This document shows positions 1-8,100 of a stretch of DNA of 19,682 nucleotides, piece after piece. The stretch covers positions 1 to 19,682 of the forward strand of contig DIKH01000155.1 of NCBI GenBank assembly GCA_002424495.1, written 5' to 3'. Under the pieces are notes generated by a model. That model saw only the letters and a list, made by a program, of their open reading frames with translations. It had not been told where the DNA came from and searched no databases. Position 1 is the stretch's first letter. Every line of letters starts with the position of its first letter. This DNA comes from Desulfobacteraceae bacterium UBA5623. GTDB taxonomy: Bacteria > Desulfobacterota > DSM-4660 > Desulfatiglandales > Desulfatiglandaceae. Both the position numbers and the translations under genes were made by a program.

Positions 1-32
1 ATAAAATAGACTCCTTCTGTAATCTGTTTCAT
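1..32 (-). CDS. 5' end of an unknown gene, possibly an MBL-fold hydrolase (partial)
   Basis: An ATG at 32 on the minus strand opens a frame reading MKQITEGVYF before the window ends. A purine-rich GGGGAGAAAAGG stretch lies just upstream, and the frame begins 21 bases after the GNAT stop codon, so it would be the next gene of the same minus-strand operon. The short N-terminus resembles the opening strand of metallo-beta-lactamase-fold hydrolases. Ten residues are far too few to assign a family, so this reading is a guess; that a gene starts here is more likely than its identity. Confidence 0.35.
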   Translation of the reverse strand, partial: MKQITEGVYF

Positions 33-53
33 GCCTTTTCTCCCCATAAATTT

Positions 54-671
54 TTAAGGGATCCATAACATATCCTTGCTCATCAAGATAGCATCCTGGC
101 CTTCAGGGTAAAAACCGGCCTTGGTTCCCAGGGCAGAGAACCCGAATTTCTTAAAAAGCCTTTGGGCTGAAAGATTATCCACTGAGGTGTGCAGGACAAG
201 TGTCTCGGCCTGGCTTTTCCCGCACTCATTTTCAATAGCCTTCATCAAAAGGCCTCCGACCCCTTGTCTGTGCATTTCAGGCTCCACTGCTATTGCAAGC
301 AGTTCATATACACGAGGGGCGGACTGGCCAAGGTAAGACCGTCCGAGCATGGCGAAACCGACATTTTTCTTGCCAGATAAGGCCATGATGGTAAATGTCA
401 TGCCGGTCAAAAACCAGTTGGTTAGGGTGTCATCATAGGGGCCATAAATGCCGAAGACCCTTGTGATCAGGCTTCGGATATAGCGGGAATCCATTATGCC
501 GGCAGGGATAATCTTGATCTTTGTCCTGGAAAACGGCCTTTCTCCAAATTGTTCAAACGCCCTTGATGGCATTATTCCCCGGCCTGCCGGTAAAAAGCAG
601 GGTCCGGTCTTTCTGAGGCGGGCAAGCCTCTTGGTTTCTCCATATTTGCCGTAGCGACCGCTGGTTCCCAT
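54..671 (-). CDS. GNAT family N-acetyltransferase
   Basis: Transfers an acetyl group from acetyl-CoA to an amine; the substrate is unknown. The C-terminal half has the GNAT fold signature: a core strand with YELLAIAVEP, then the acetyl-CoA pyrophosphate loop HRQGVGGLLM (the Q/R-x-x-G-x-G motif), then LHTSVDNLSAQRLFKKFGF, the typical motif B region of RimI-like enzymes. The first ~50 residues are basic, not clearly part of the domain, and lack a good ribosome binding site. The chosen ATG at 671 is one option; an in-frame TTG at 692 and an ATG at 572, preceded by GGGGAATA, are alternatives, the last giving a more compact GNAT protein. It follows the deacetylase-family gene on the same strand by about 90 bases, so an acetylation/deacetylation pair is conceivable. 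Confidence 0.82.
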   Translation of the reverse strand: MGTSGRYGKYGETKRLARLRKTGPCFLPAGRGIMPSRAFEQFGERPFSRTKIKIIPAGIMDSRYIRSLITRVFGIYGPYDDTLTNWFLTGMTFTIMALSGKKNVGFAMLGRSYLGQSAPRVYELLAIAVEPEMHRQGVGGLLMKAIENECGKSQAETLVLHTSVDNLSAQRLFKKFGFSALGTKAGFYPEGQDAILMSKDMLWIP

Positions 672-692
672 AAAAAGTCTATTAAGACACAA

Positions 693-710
693 TTTTGAAT
701 TTTTAATTAT
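693..710. repeat. AT-rich dispersed repeat, copy 1
   Basis: The 18-base string TTTTGAATTTTTAATTAT occurs here between the acetyltransferase and deacetylase genes and again, identical, at 3815-3832 between the glycosyltransferase and GH57 genes. Here it is followed by TAATTTTGAATT, a further partial iteration. Both copies are in intergenic DNA. Confidence 0.6.
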
Positions 711-760
711 TAATTTTGAATTAAAAGTGGATTAGATTAATGGATCCAAACACTTAGTGA

Positions 761-1813
761 TTATGCGTTCAACCCCTTCCAATAGCGGCTGTGGACTTGG
801 GCAACTCGCTTTATCAGGTTACCAAGCACAGCCTGATCAGCACGTGATGCCATAGCAACATGGTCTGTCTCGGAAAGGCCTGCCAATTGTCTTAACACCT
901 CCTTAACCGACGCCCTGAGGCCTGCCAGATCATAGCCACCTTCCAGTGTAATGACCACTTTCCCGTCACAGCATTGATCCGCAATGTCCATGATGGAACT
1001 GGTCAGCCCGGCAAAACCCTTTGGTGTCACCCTCATGCCACCCAGCGGATCATTTTCATGGATGTCAAAGCCGGCTGATACCAGGATCAGCTCAGGATTG
1101 AATTCAAGGGCAACTGGCTTAAGTATCTTTTCAAAGATCCCAGCAAATTCTTCATCCCCATAACCGGTCCGCAATGGGACATTGACGGTAAAACCCTCGC
1201 CCTTGCCAAGGCCCGCTTCATCAAATGCGCCTGTGCCGGGATAGTAGGGATATTGATGAGTTGAAAAATACAGAACAGATGGATCATCTTCAAAGGAATG
1301 CTGGGTGCCGTTTCCGTGGTGGAGATCCCAGTCTACAATGAGAACCCTGCCTAGCTTATGAAACTTCTGGGCATATTCTGCGCCTACAGCCACGTTGTTG
1401 AACAGGCAAAAGCCCATGCCGCGGTCCCTTTCCGCATGATGTCCGGGGGGTCTCACCAGCGCCATTGCATTGTCAAGCTCACCTGTTACAACCATTGAGA
1501 TGGCCTGACACAGCCCCCCCGCCGCAAAGACGGCAGCCTCGTATGAACCGGGGGAGGTGGATGTGTCAGGGTCAAGGCTGCTCCATTCTTTTCCCTCTGT
1601 CGAGGCGACCATGCTAATGTAACCGGGGGCATGAATCAGTGAAAGATCCTCCATCCCGGCCCGCCTGGCAGGGACCTCCAAAAATTTGTCCTTCATATCA
1701 GGATCTTCAAGCATGGCATAAATCACCTCAAGTCTTTTTGGGCTTTCCGGATGCCCAGGTCCTGTTTCGTGATTGATGAACCTTATGTCCTTCAGGATAC
1801 CAGTCTTTTTCAT
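761..1813 (-). CDS. Histone deacetylase family protein (class II-like zinc amidohydrolase)
   Basis: A 350-residue zinc-dependent deacetylase of the arginase/deacetylase fold. The active-site blocks are intact: RPPGHHAERD with the His125/His126 pair, VDWDLHHGNGTQ supplying zinc ligands Asp163 and His165, SAGFDIHENDPLGG supplying the third ligand Asp250, and LEGGYD with the transition-state Tyr294. The length fits the bacterial class II-like family, which includes acetylpolyamine amidohydrolases, AcuC-like acetoin-utilisation proteins and protein lysine deacetylases; the sequence alone does not say which substrate is used. The ATG at 1813 has AGGAGA seven bases upstream, so the start is secure. 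It precedes the GNAT gene on the same strand and is transcribed divergently from the zinc-ribbon gene. Confidence 0.93.
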   Translation of the reverse strand: MKKTGILKDIRFINHETGPGHPESPKRLEVIYAMLEDPDMKDKFLEVPARRAGMEDLSLIHAPGYISMVASTEGKEWSSLDPDTSTSPGSYEAAVFAAGGLCQAISMVVTGELDNAMALVRPPGHHAERDRGMGFCLFNNVAVGAEYAQKFHKLGRVLIVDWDLHHGNGTQHSFEDDPSVLYFSTHQYPYYPGTGAFDEAGLGKGEGFTVNVPLRTGYGDEEFAGIFEKILKPVALEFNPELILVSAGFDIHENDPLGGMRVTPKGFAGLTSSIMDIADQCCDGKVVITLEGGYDLAGLRASVKEVLRQLAGLSETDHVAMASRADQAVLGNLIKRVAQVHSRYWKGLNA

Positions 1814-1991
1814 ATTATGTTCTCCTGGTCTTGTTTATTGCAGGGACAATGAGACCCCTGAGCGGAAATATGATGATACTGAAAATGACTGTTGACTTAT
1901 GAATGTTACTGATTGAACATACAAAATATTGTGCCTGGTTTTTAGGATACCAGATTTCCGCCAATTATCAAACGTCATTCACTCTGATATC

Positions 1992-2306
1992 ATGTTTTTT
2001 TTAGTTGCGGGGATACAACCAAAAACAATCAATCTTGACGACCAGCCAAGGCGCTGCCCTTCATGCGGTCTTTATCAGGCGCGCCTTAAGATGGTCAATC
2101 ACTATCTGTCTGTCTTTTTTATCCCCCTCTTAAGGGTTAAGAAGGGCACCCCTTTTACTGAGTGTCAGAGCTGCGGCACCATTTCAAGCGAGTCAGGGGA
2201 TCTGATGAGTGGGGATAAAAGAGGCACATCCAAATCCTGCCCTCATTGCGGGGGCATGCTCGCGCCTTCTTTTCAATATTGTCCCTATTGCGGAAAGGCT
2301 GTTTGA
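1992..2306 (+). CDS. Small zinc-ribbon protein of unknown function
   Basis: A 104-residue protein starting MFFLVAGIQPKT. It has four Cys-x2-Cys knuckles in two sets: CPSCG and CQSCG about 40 residues apart around a hydrophobic segment (HYLSVFFIPLLRVKKG), then CPHCGG and CPYCGKAV at the C-terminus. Each set can bind one zinc, the second being a classic short zinc ribbon. The open frame extends up to a TTG at 1929, but the ATG at 1992 gives the N-terminus I expect from similar small proteins; neither start has a clear ribosome binding site. A TTGACT hexamer at 1892-1897 could be part of a promoter, but no matching -10 is well placed. The function is unknown; a nucleic-acid or protein-binding role is only a family-level guess. 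Confidence 0.75.
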   Translation: MFFLVAGIQPKTINLDDQPRRCPSCGLYQARLKMVNHYLSVFFIPLLRVKKGTPFTECQSCGTISSESGDLMSGDKRGTSKSCPHCGGMLAPSFQYCPYCGKAV

Positions 2307-2334
2307 CAAACTTTGCGGTTCACTGGACACAAAT

Positions 2335-2367
2335 AAAAATACATACTTTGGTAACAAAAAATACATA
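2335..2367. repeat. Short direct repeat upstream of the glucan operon
   Basis: The 11-base string AAAAATACATA occurs at 2335-2345 and again at 2357-2367, a start-to-start distance of 22 bases, about two helical turns. It lies between the zinc-ribbon stop codon and the glycosyltransferase. The spacing would suit two regulator molecules on one DNA face, but no factor is known and AT-rich DNA makes chance repeats likely. Confidence 0.35.
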
Positions 2368-2456
2368 TTTCACCCCATATACTTATAAAAGGTTTATGTA
2401 ATAAGTAGTTGTTTGATAATACCCCTTCAACACCTTTATGCTGTCACCTAAAATGA

Positions 2457-2520
2457 GCGAATAGCCAATCGCCCCTAGGAGGGTTCCCCCAGTTGTTGCC
2501 GGACAATCGCGCAGCTTGGG
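2457..2520 (+). promoter_or_regulatory. Possible structured leader of the glucan operon
   Basis: This GC-richer island sits in otherwise AT-rich intergenic DNA 75-140 bases before the glycosyltransferase start. It can form three hairpins in a row: GCGA (2457-2460) with TCGC (2469-2472); CCCT (2473-2476) with AGGG (2480-2483); and a longer one in which CCCAG (2488-2492) pairs with TTGGG (2516-2520), one pair being G-U, and TTGT (2493-2496) with ACAA (2503-2506). I do not recognise it as a known riboswitch. The rest of 2307-2594 holds no gene that I can see. Confidence 0.3.
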
Positions 2521-2594
2521 TGTTATCATTTTTCTCCAAATTTTGCAGTAGGCTTATCTTCAACTGGCTTTTTACTTGTTAACGGAGGTTAGCC

Positions 2595-3752
2595 ATGAGA
2601 ATCGCACTGCTGTCCTGGGAGACTCTTCATTCGATACCTGTCGGGGGCGTTGGTGTTCACGTCACAGAACTTGCCGCGGCGCTTGAGCGAAAAGGCAACG
2701 AGGTCCATGTCTTTACCCGTGTGGGACGGGGCCAGAGCCTGTATGACTGGATTGATGGAGTCCATTATCACCGGTGTCCGTTTGACCTCCACCCGGACTT
2801 TGCCGAGGAAATCATAAATATGTGCCGGTCTATCGTGGCCCATGTCTATCAGACAGAAGACTATATCGGCCCTTTTGACGTGATTCATGCCCACGACTGG
2901 CTTACGGCCATTGCAATGATCTGGATCAAACAGGCCAGAGGGAGGATGGCCGTCTTCACCATGCATTCCACAGAATATGGCCGGTGCGGGAACGTCTTTC
3001 ACCAGGGCAGATCCGCCCGTGTCAGGGAGCATGAGCGGGCCGGAATCTACTGGGCGGACCATGTAATCACCGTATCCCAGTCGCTCAAAAACGAGATTAT
3101 GTGGATGTACGAGGCGCCGGATTGGAAGGTATCCGTTGTCTACAATGCGGTAAATGTGCATCAATGGGACGGCTGGCTTGACCCGGGTGTAATCAGAGGC
3201 CAGTACTGGGTTGGCCCAATGGATCCCATGGTCCTGTTCGTCGGCCGTATGGTATATCAAAAAGGGCCGGATCTTTTAGTGGAGGCTATTCCATATATCC
3301 TCGGGTATTATCCAAACGCCAAATTTGTCTTTGTTGGAGACGGTGAGATGCGGCTTTCAGTGGAAGAGCGCGCACGGCAACTCAATGTCTCTCATGCAAC
3401 CAGGTTTGTCGGTTTCAAAGGGGGCTGGGAACTGGTTGATCTTTACAAGGCCTGCGATGTTGTATGCGTGCCAAGCCGCAATGAGCCCTTCGGCATTGTC
3501 GTGCTCGAAGGCTGGAGCGCGGGAAAGCCTGTAGTCGCCACAATAAACGGCGGACCTAACGAGTATATCCGGCACGAGATAAACGGGCTCAAGATCCACC
3601 CCACCCCGGAATCCACTGCATGGGGGCTGGGCACACTCTTCACGGACTTTGAGTGGGGAAGATGGATGGGCAGAAACGGGAGGGCCGCTGTTGAGGAGTC
3701 TTTCAACTGGGATGTGATCGGAGACAAGATGCTATCTGTCTTTAGCAGGTAG
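2595..3752 (+). CDS. Glycogen-synthase-like glycosyltransferase, GT4 type
   Basis: A 385-residue retaining glycosyltransferase of GT-B fold, likely to elongate or start an alpha-glucan from a nucleotide sugar in the cytoplasm. The N-terminal domain begins MRIALLSWET with the glycine-rich acceptor loop GGVGVHV at residues 17-23 and the segment FDVIHAHDWLTA typical of GT4/GT5 enzymes. The C-terminal domain has VLFVGRMVYQKGPDLL, FVGDGEM and the E-x7-E motif EPFGIVVLE (Glu297 and Glu305), which contacts the donor sugar. GGAGG lies six bases before the ATG. It is shorter than bacterial GlgA (about 480 residues), so GT4 fits better than GT5. It heads the cluster with the GH57 and glucan dikinase genes, which supports an alpha-glucan role; the exact donor and product are inferred, and another hexosyl transfer cannot be excluded. 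Confidence 0.88.
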   Translation: MRIALLSWETLHSIPVGGVGVHVTELAAALERKGNEVHVFTRVGRGQSLYDWIDGVHYHRCPFDLHPDFAEEIINMCRSIVAHVYQTEDYIGPFDVIHAHDWLTAIAMIWIKQARGRMAVFTMHSTEYGRCGNVFHQGRSARVREHERAGIYWADHVITVSQSLKNEIMWMYEAPDWKVSVVYNAVNVHQWDGWLDPGVIRGQYWVGPMDPMVLFVGRMVYQKGPDLLVEAIPYILGYYPNAKFVFVGDGEMRLSVEERARQLNVSHATRFVGFKGGWELVDLYKACDVVCVPSRNEPFGIVVLEGWSAGKPVVATINGGPNEYIRHEINGLKIHPTPESTAWGLGTLFTDFEWGRWMGRNGRAAVEESFNWDVIGDKMLSVFSR

Positions 3753-3814
3753 CGCCTGAACTAACAAGGCTTTTTTGATCAATCTCTTCGTCAGGACAAA
3801 ATCCAAATTCCGAG

Positions 3815-3832
3815 TTTTGAATTTTTAATTAT
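3815..3832. repeat. AT-rich dispersed repeat, copy 2
   Basis: Identical over 18 bases to 693-710. The 172-base gap between the glycosyltransferase and GH57 genes also holds related strings in the opposite sense (AATTCAAAATTCAAC at 3866-3880, then TTTAAAATTAACAATT), so the region can fold back on itself. I see no promoter or gene in this gap. Confidence 0.55.
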
Positions 3833-3924
3833 ATACAATATAACTTAAGGAAATAATCCAATAGTAATTCAAAATTCAACATTTAAAATTAACAATTCGT
3901 TATTTATTCCCAAGGAGGGTTCTA

Positions 3925-5142
3925 ATGGCCCAGGTCTACCATGCTCTCGGTCTGAATATGCATCAGCCTCTGGGAAATCTTATCGCCCTGCACAACTCTG
4001 ACGAAAGATGGGAGGCAAGGCAGATACTCTGGTGTTATGACCGCCCTGTACGGATGCTGGAGGGATATGAAGATGCCGCAAAACTCCATATGAGCGTTTC
4101 AGGCACACTATTGAAGCAATTTGAAGATCCTGCAATCAGGGAGACCTTTCATGATGTAATAGATATAGAGGACATGCTCACCTGCTACCAAAGATCCAAT
4201 ATCGAGTTTTTGGGCTCAGGCCTCTATCACACCGTATATCCGCTGATCCCGGAAACGGACTGGGATACCCAGACATCATGGTGGATCGGCCTGGGCAGAC
4301 ACATGTTGGGCAGGGACAGTTTTCTGGGTTTCTGGCCCCCTGAAATGGGGTTTTCCATGGAGATGATCCCGGTCTTGAAACGCCACGGCTACAAATATGT
4401 GCTGGTTGATTGCTGGTATATCAAACCCAGGCGCGAGATGCGCTGGGAGGAGGTGCGCTACAGGCCCCATATTGCCCGCTACGAAGGAGAAGAGATCATC
4501 GTGATCCCCCGCAACCGGGAGCTATCGAGCGCCCAGCAGTCCGGACTTGACCCAGGGTGGTTTCAGCATGAGATTTATGAAAGGACAAAGGCCTGTGATT
4601 TTCCCGCACTGGTGACCACATGGACAGATGGAGAAAACGGCGGATGGTTCCGCAACATAAACATACAAAGCAGCTTCTGGGGCCATTTTTACCATCAAAT
4701 CCTCAATCGTTACAGGGAAGGGACTCTTGGATTTACCCCAATCCATATCAGCAACTATCTTGAAATGTATCCACCCAGTGAGGAAGTGGATGTCTACCAG
4801 GGGGCCTGGAATACCGGGCATCACTGGGGAGGCGATTTCACCCAGTGGAAGGGTTCTCTCCTCCAGAAAAAGGGCCTGGAAGAGTTGCACAACTGTAGCT
4901 CTTATTATCAGATGGCCAAGAGAATGTTCGATGAATATTATCATGATCTGGGCAACCCCGAGGAGGTGCGTCAGATGATCATAAAAGGCTATGATCATCT
5001 GCTGGTGGCCGAGACTAGCTGCAACTTTTTCTGGGGGAGCAGCTGGGTCCACAGGGCGTTTGACGACCTGGAAAAGGCCTATTCCATGCTGGATACGGCA
5101 GTGGCGATAATCTCTGAAAAAACACAGCAAGCAACCCATTAA
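3925..5142 (+). CDS. Glycoside hydrolase family 57 alpha-glucan enzyme
   Basis: A 405-residue GH57 protein. This family holds alpha-amylases, 4-alpha-glucanotransferases, amylopullulanases and branching enzymes acting with retention on alpha-1,4/1,6-glucans. Visible motifs: motif 1 NMHQPLGN at residues 11-18; the nucleophile block GFWPPEMGFS with Glu140; and the acid/base block TTWTDGENGGWF with Asp235. Motif 1 has Asn11 where many members have a first His (HxHQP), while the second His13 is kept. The ATG at 3925 has AAGGAGGG at a good distance. Its stop overlaps the next ATG by one base (TAATG), so it is translationally coupled to the glucan dikinase. Whether it hydrolyses, transfers or branches cannot be read from the motifs. 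No signal peptide is seen, so a cytoplasmic glycogen-like substrate is likely. Confidence 0.9.
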   Translation: MAQVYHALGLNMHQPLGNLIALHNSDERWEARQILWCYDRPVRMLEGYEDAAKLHMSVSGTLLKQFEDPAIRETFHDVIDIEDMLTCYQRSNIEFLGSGLYHTVYPLIPETDWDTQTSWWIGLGRHMLGRDSFLGFWPPEMGFSMEMIPVLKRHGYKYVLVDCWYIKPRREMRWEEVRYRPHIARYEGEEIIVIPRNRELSSAQQSGLDPGWFQHEIYERTKACDFPALVTTWTDGENGGWFRNINIQSSFWGHFYHQILNRYREGTLGFTPIHISNYLEMYPPSEEVDVYQGAWNTGHHWGGDFTQWKGSLLQKKGLEELHNCSSYYQMAKRMFDEYYHDLGNPEEVRQMIIKGYDHLLVAETSCNFFWGSSWVHRAFDDLEKAYSMLDTAVAIISEKTQQATH

Positions 5143-8100
5143 TGACTGCTGAAAACATTATGACCAGGAGTGGCCTCCTGCTCATTTTTGAAAAACAGGT
5201 TACCGGCACAGGCGTTGAGATCATTATAAAAATGGAGGCCCAACGCACAGTCTTTTTCCATTGGGGGTTTCGACGCCTGAGGGAGCCTTCCTGGGAGATC
5301 CCGCCTGAAAACATATGGCCTGAACAAAGCCGCGTCTTTGACAAGACCGCCATTCAGACGCCTTTTATAAAAACAAACGGCACGTCCCAGATTATCCTGC
5401 AATTGAGCGATGATCTACACTTCCCCCTTATAGCCTTTGTCCTTTTTTTCCCTGATGACAACCACTGGGACAATAATCACGGCCAGGACTATCTGATTGA
5501 GATCCCCTTAAGGCAGGAAATAAGCTCAGGCCACATGCCAAAGATGCCTATCAAGTTTGAGGCCCTGGCGGAAAAGATCATTGAAAGGGAGATGTGCGGG
5601 CATTCCTGGACCCTGATGCACAGGTTCAACCTTTGTTATGACCTCTTGGATGACATCAGAGACGACACGGATGGCCTTGCCCTTGTCTACGTCTGGTTGC
5701 GTTACTCCGCCATAAGACAGTTGGACTGGCAGAGAAACTACAACACCCAACCAAGGGAATTGAGCCATGCACTGGATCGTTTGACAAAGAGGCTTGCCGC
5801 CCTTTATGTAGATCATCCGCAGGCACGTCATCTGATCCGTCTGATTCTTACCACCCTTGGCAGGGGGGGCGAGGGACAGCGAATCAGAGACGAGATCCTA
5901 AATATCATGCACCGCCATCACATCAAAGAAGTCTCTGGCCACTTTATGGAAGAGTGGCACCAGAAGCTACACAACAACACCACGCCGGATGATGTGGTGT
6001 TGTGCGAGGCATATCTGACGTTTTTGAGGAGCAACGGAGATCTTGATCTCTTCTACAAGAAGCTTAAGGCAGGTGGCGTTACTAAAGAGAGGCTTATCAG
6101 CTATGACCGGCCTATCAGGTCTCAACCGGACTTCATCCCGCACTTAAAGGATGCCCTTATCCATGATTTTGAGGGGTTTCTGGGTGTCTTAAAAGGAGTT
6201 CATTCCGGGACTGATCTTGGCGTTGCCATACAAGCGGCAAGATATCTGTTTGACCAGGACATGCATACGCTAATGGACAATATATGGTCGAACAAGGATG
6301 CAGGGCCTGATGCGTTGTTTACCATGTTAGGCTGGCTTACGGAGGGCCGCAGGCGACTTTCCGGCTGGCTAGAGGAGCGCAGGGACAGTGTGCTGGACCT
6401 CATCTTCCTGGACCTTGCGCTGGAGGATTTTCTGCGTGTTGCAGTGGAGCGAACACTGCATTTTAATTGGACAGCGGTTGATCTGGCAAGACTGATAGCA
6501 GTGATGCTTGTAAATCTTGCCCTTACTGACGATGATGAAGAGCTTGACCAGTGCAATCGTCAGTGGAGCCTTGTGGGGAAAAAACCCGCCTCCGGAAAAG
6601 ACTGGACGCTTAAGGTCCAGGCAGTGCTCGAACGTCTCGGGCGTGTTGTAGGCGGCCTTATTGATCGCTATTATAACCTGCTCCAGCCCAAGGCGGAATT
6701 GTTGGGAAGGGCATTTTGTGCGGATTCTTGGACCATTACGCTTTTTACAGAAGAGGTGGTGCGCGGGAGACTCTCGTTTGCCCTGGTGATGCTGCTGCGC
6801 CACCTTAACCCGATCCTGCGCAGGGGTGCGGATCTTGGCAACTGGCAGGTGGTCAGTCAGGGGCATGGCATGGGACAGGTGGAGGTGGCCAGGAACCTTG
6901 AATCCCTCCAGTACAAGAGTTTTGTAAGGCCCACTGTCGTCATCACCGACAAGATCGCAGGTAACGAGGAAATCCCTCAGGGTGTCACAGCAATCATCAC
7001 CCCTGATACCACCGACATTGTATCCCATGTGGCCATTCGCGCAAGAAACGCCCAGGTGCTGATCGCAACCTGTTATGACCCGGATACAATAGAATATCTA
7101 AAGTCCTTAAACGGGCAGGTGATCAGCCTGGCAGTAAATGCGAAAGGAGAGGTTATTGTCAATAAGGGCCGGGAAGACTCGGAAATACTCTCGCCAAAGA
7201 TCCGTCCTCTCCGCAAACTAATATCTCATCCCGCGTTTTCTTCCTATGCGGTCTTAGAAAGGGATTTCAGCGATAAGATAGTAGGAGGAAAATCCAATAA
7301 CCTCAAAAGGCTCAGGGGAATTCTGCCAGGATGGATAAATCTGCCAAGCTCTGTTGCCCTGCCTTTCGGCGTGTTTGAACATGTGCTGAATGACGGTATC
7401 AATAAAGAGGCCTCAAAGCGCTATAATCAGCTGACAACAAAGGCTGAAGATGTGGCGGTAGATTCCATCGGCGGGCTTCTTGGGGAAATCAAGGATACTG
7501 TCCTTGGACTCAAGGCCCCTGATGAACTTAGATTGTATCTATATCAGGTGACGGAAGAAGCAGGGCTTGTCATCAACAACTGGGCAGATGCATGGGAGTC
7601 TATCAAGAGAGTCTGGGGTTCAAAATGGAATGAGAGGGCCTTTTTGAGCCGCAGGGCACAGGGGATTTTACATGACGACCTTTTGATGGCTGTTCTTATA
7701 CAGGAGGTTATTGAAGCAGATTACAGTTTTGTGATCCACACCATAAATCCCTTTACGTCGGCCAGGAATGAGATTTACGCTGAGGCGGTTCCCGGACTTG
7801 GAGAGACACTGGTCGGCAATTATCCTGGAAGGGCTTTTAGCTTTTCCATGAAAAAAGGGGAAGATAAGGCCCATTTTCTTGCCTTTCCCAGCAAGAGCAT
7901 AGGCATGTTCGGGAAAGGCCTGATCTTCCGCTCTGATTCAAATGGAGAGGACCTGGTTGACTATGCGGGCGCTGGTCTTTACGACAGCGTAATGTCGCAG
8001 GCTCCAAGAGAACTTGTGCTGGATTATTCCAAAGAGCCGCTTGTGTGGGATGAAAAATTTCAAAAGAAATTCTGCATGAAAGTTACAACCATCGGCGCTA

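Noticed and set aside
2589..3260. 223-codon open frame antisense to the glycosyltransferase
   Set aside because: Shadow of a gene with clear GT-B motifs; no domain or ribosome binding site of its own.
4522..5139. 205-codon open frame antisense to GH57
   Set aside because: Shadow; overlaps the conserved catalytic region of GH57 in the reverse direction and shows no family features.
6369..7028. 219-codon open frame antisense to the glucan dikinase
   Set aside because: It has no recognisable domain, and the plus-strand frame carries conserved motifs throughout, so this is a shadow.
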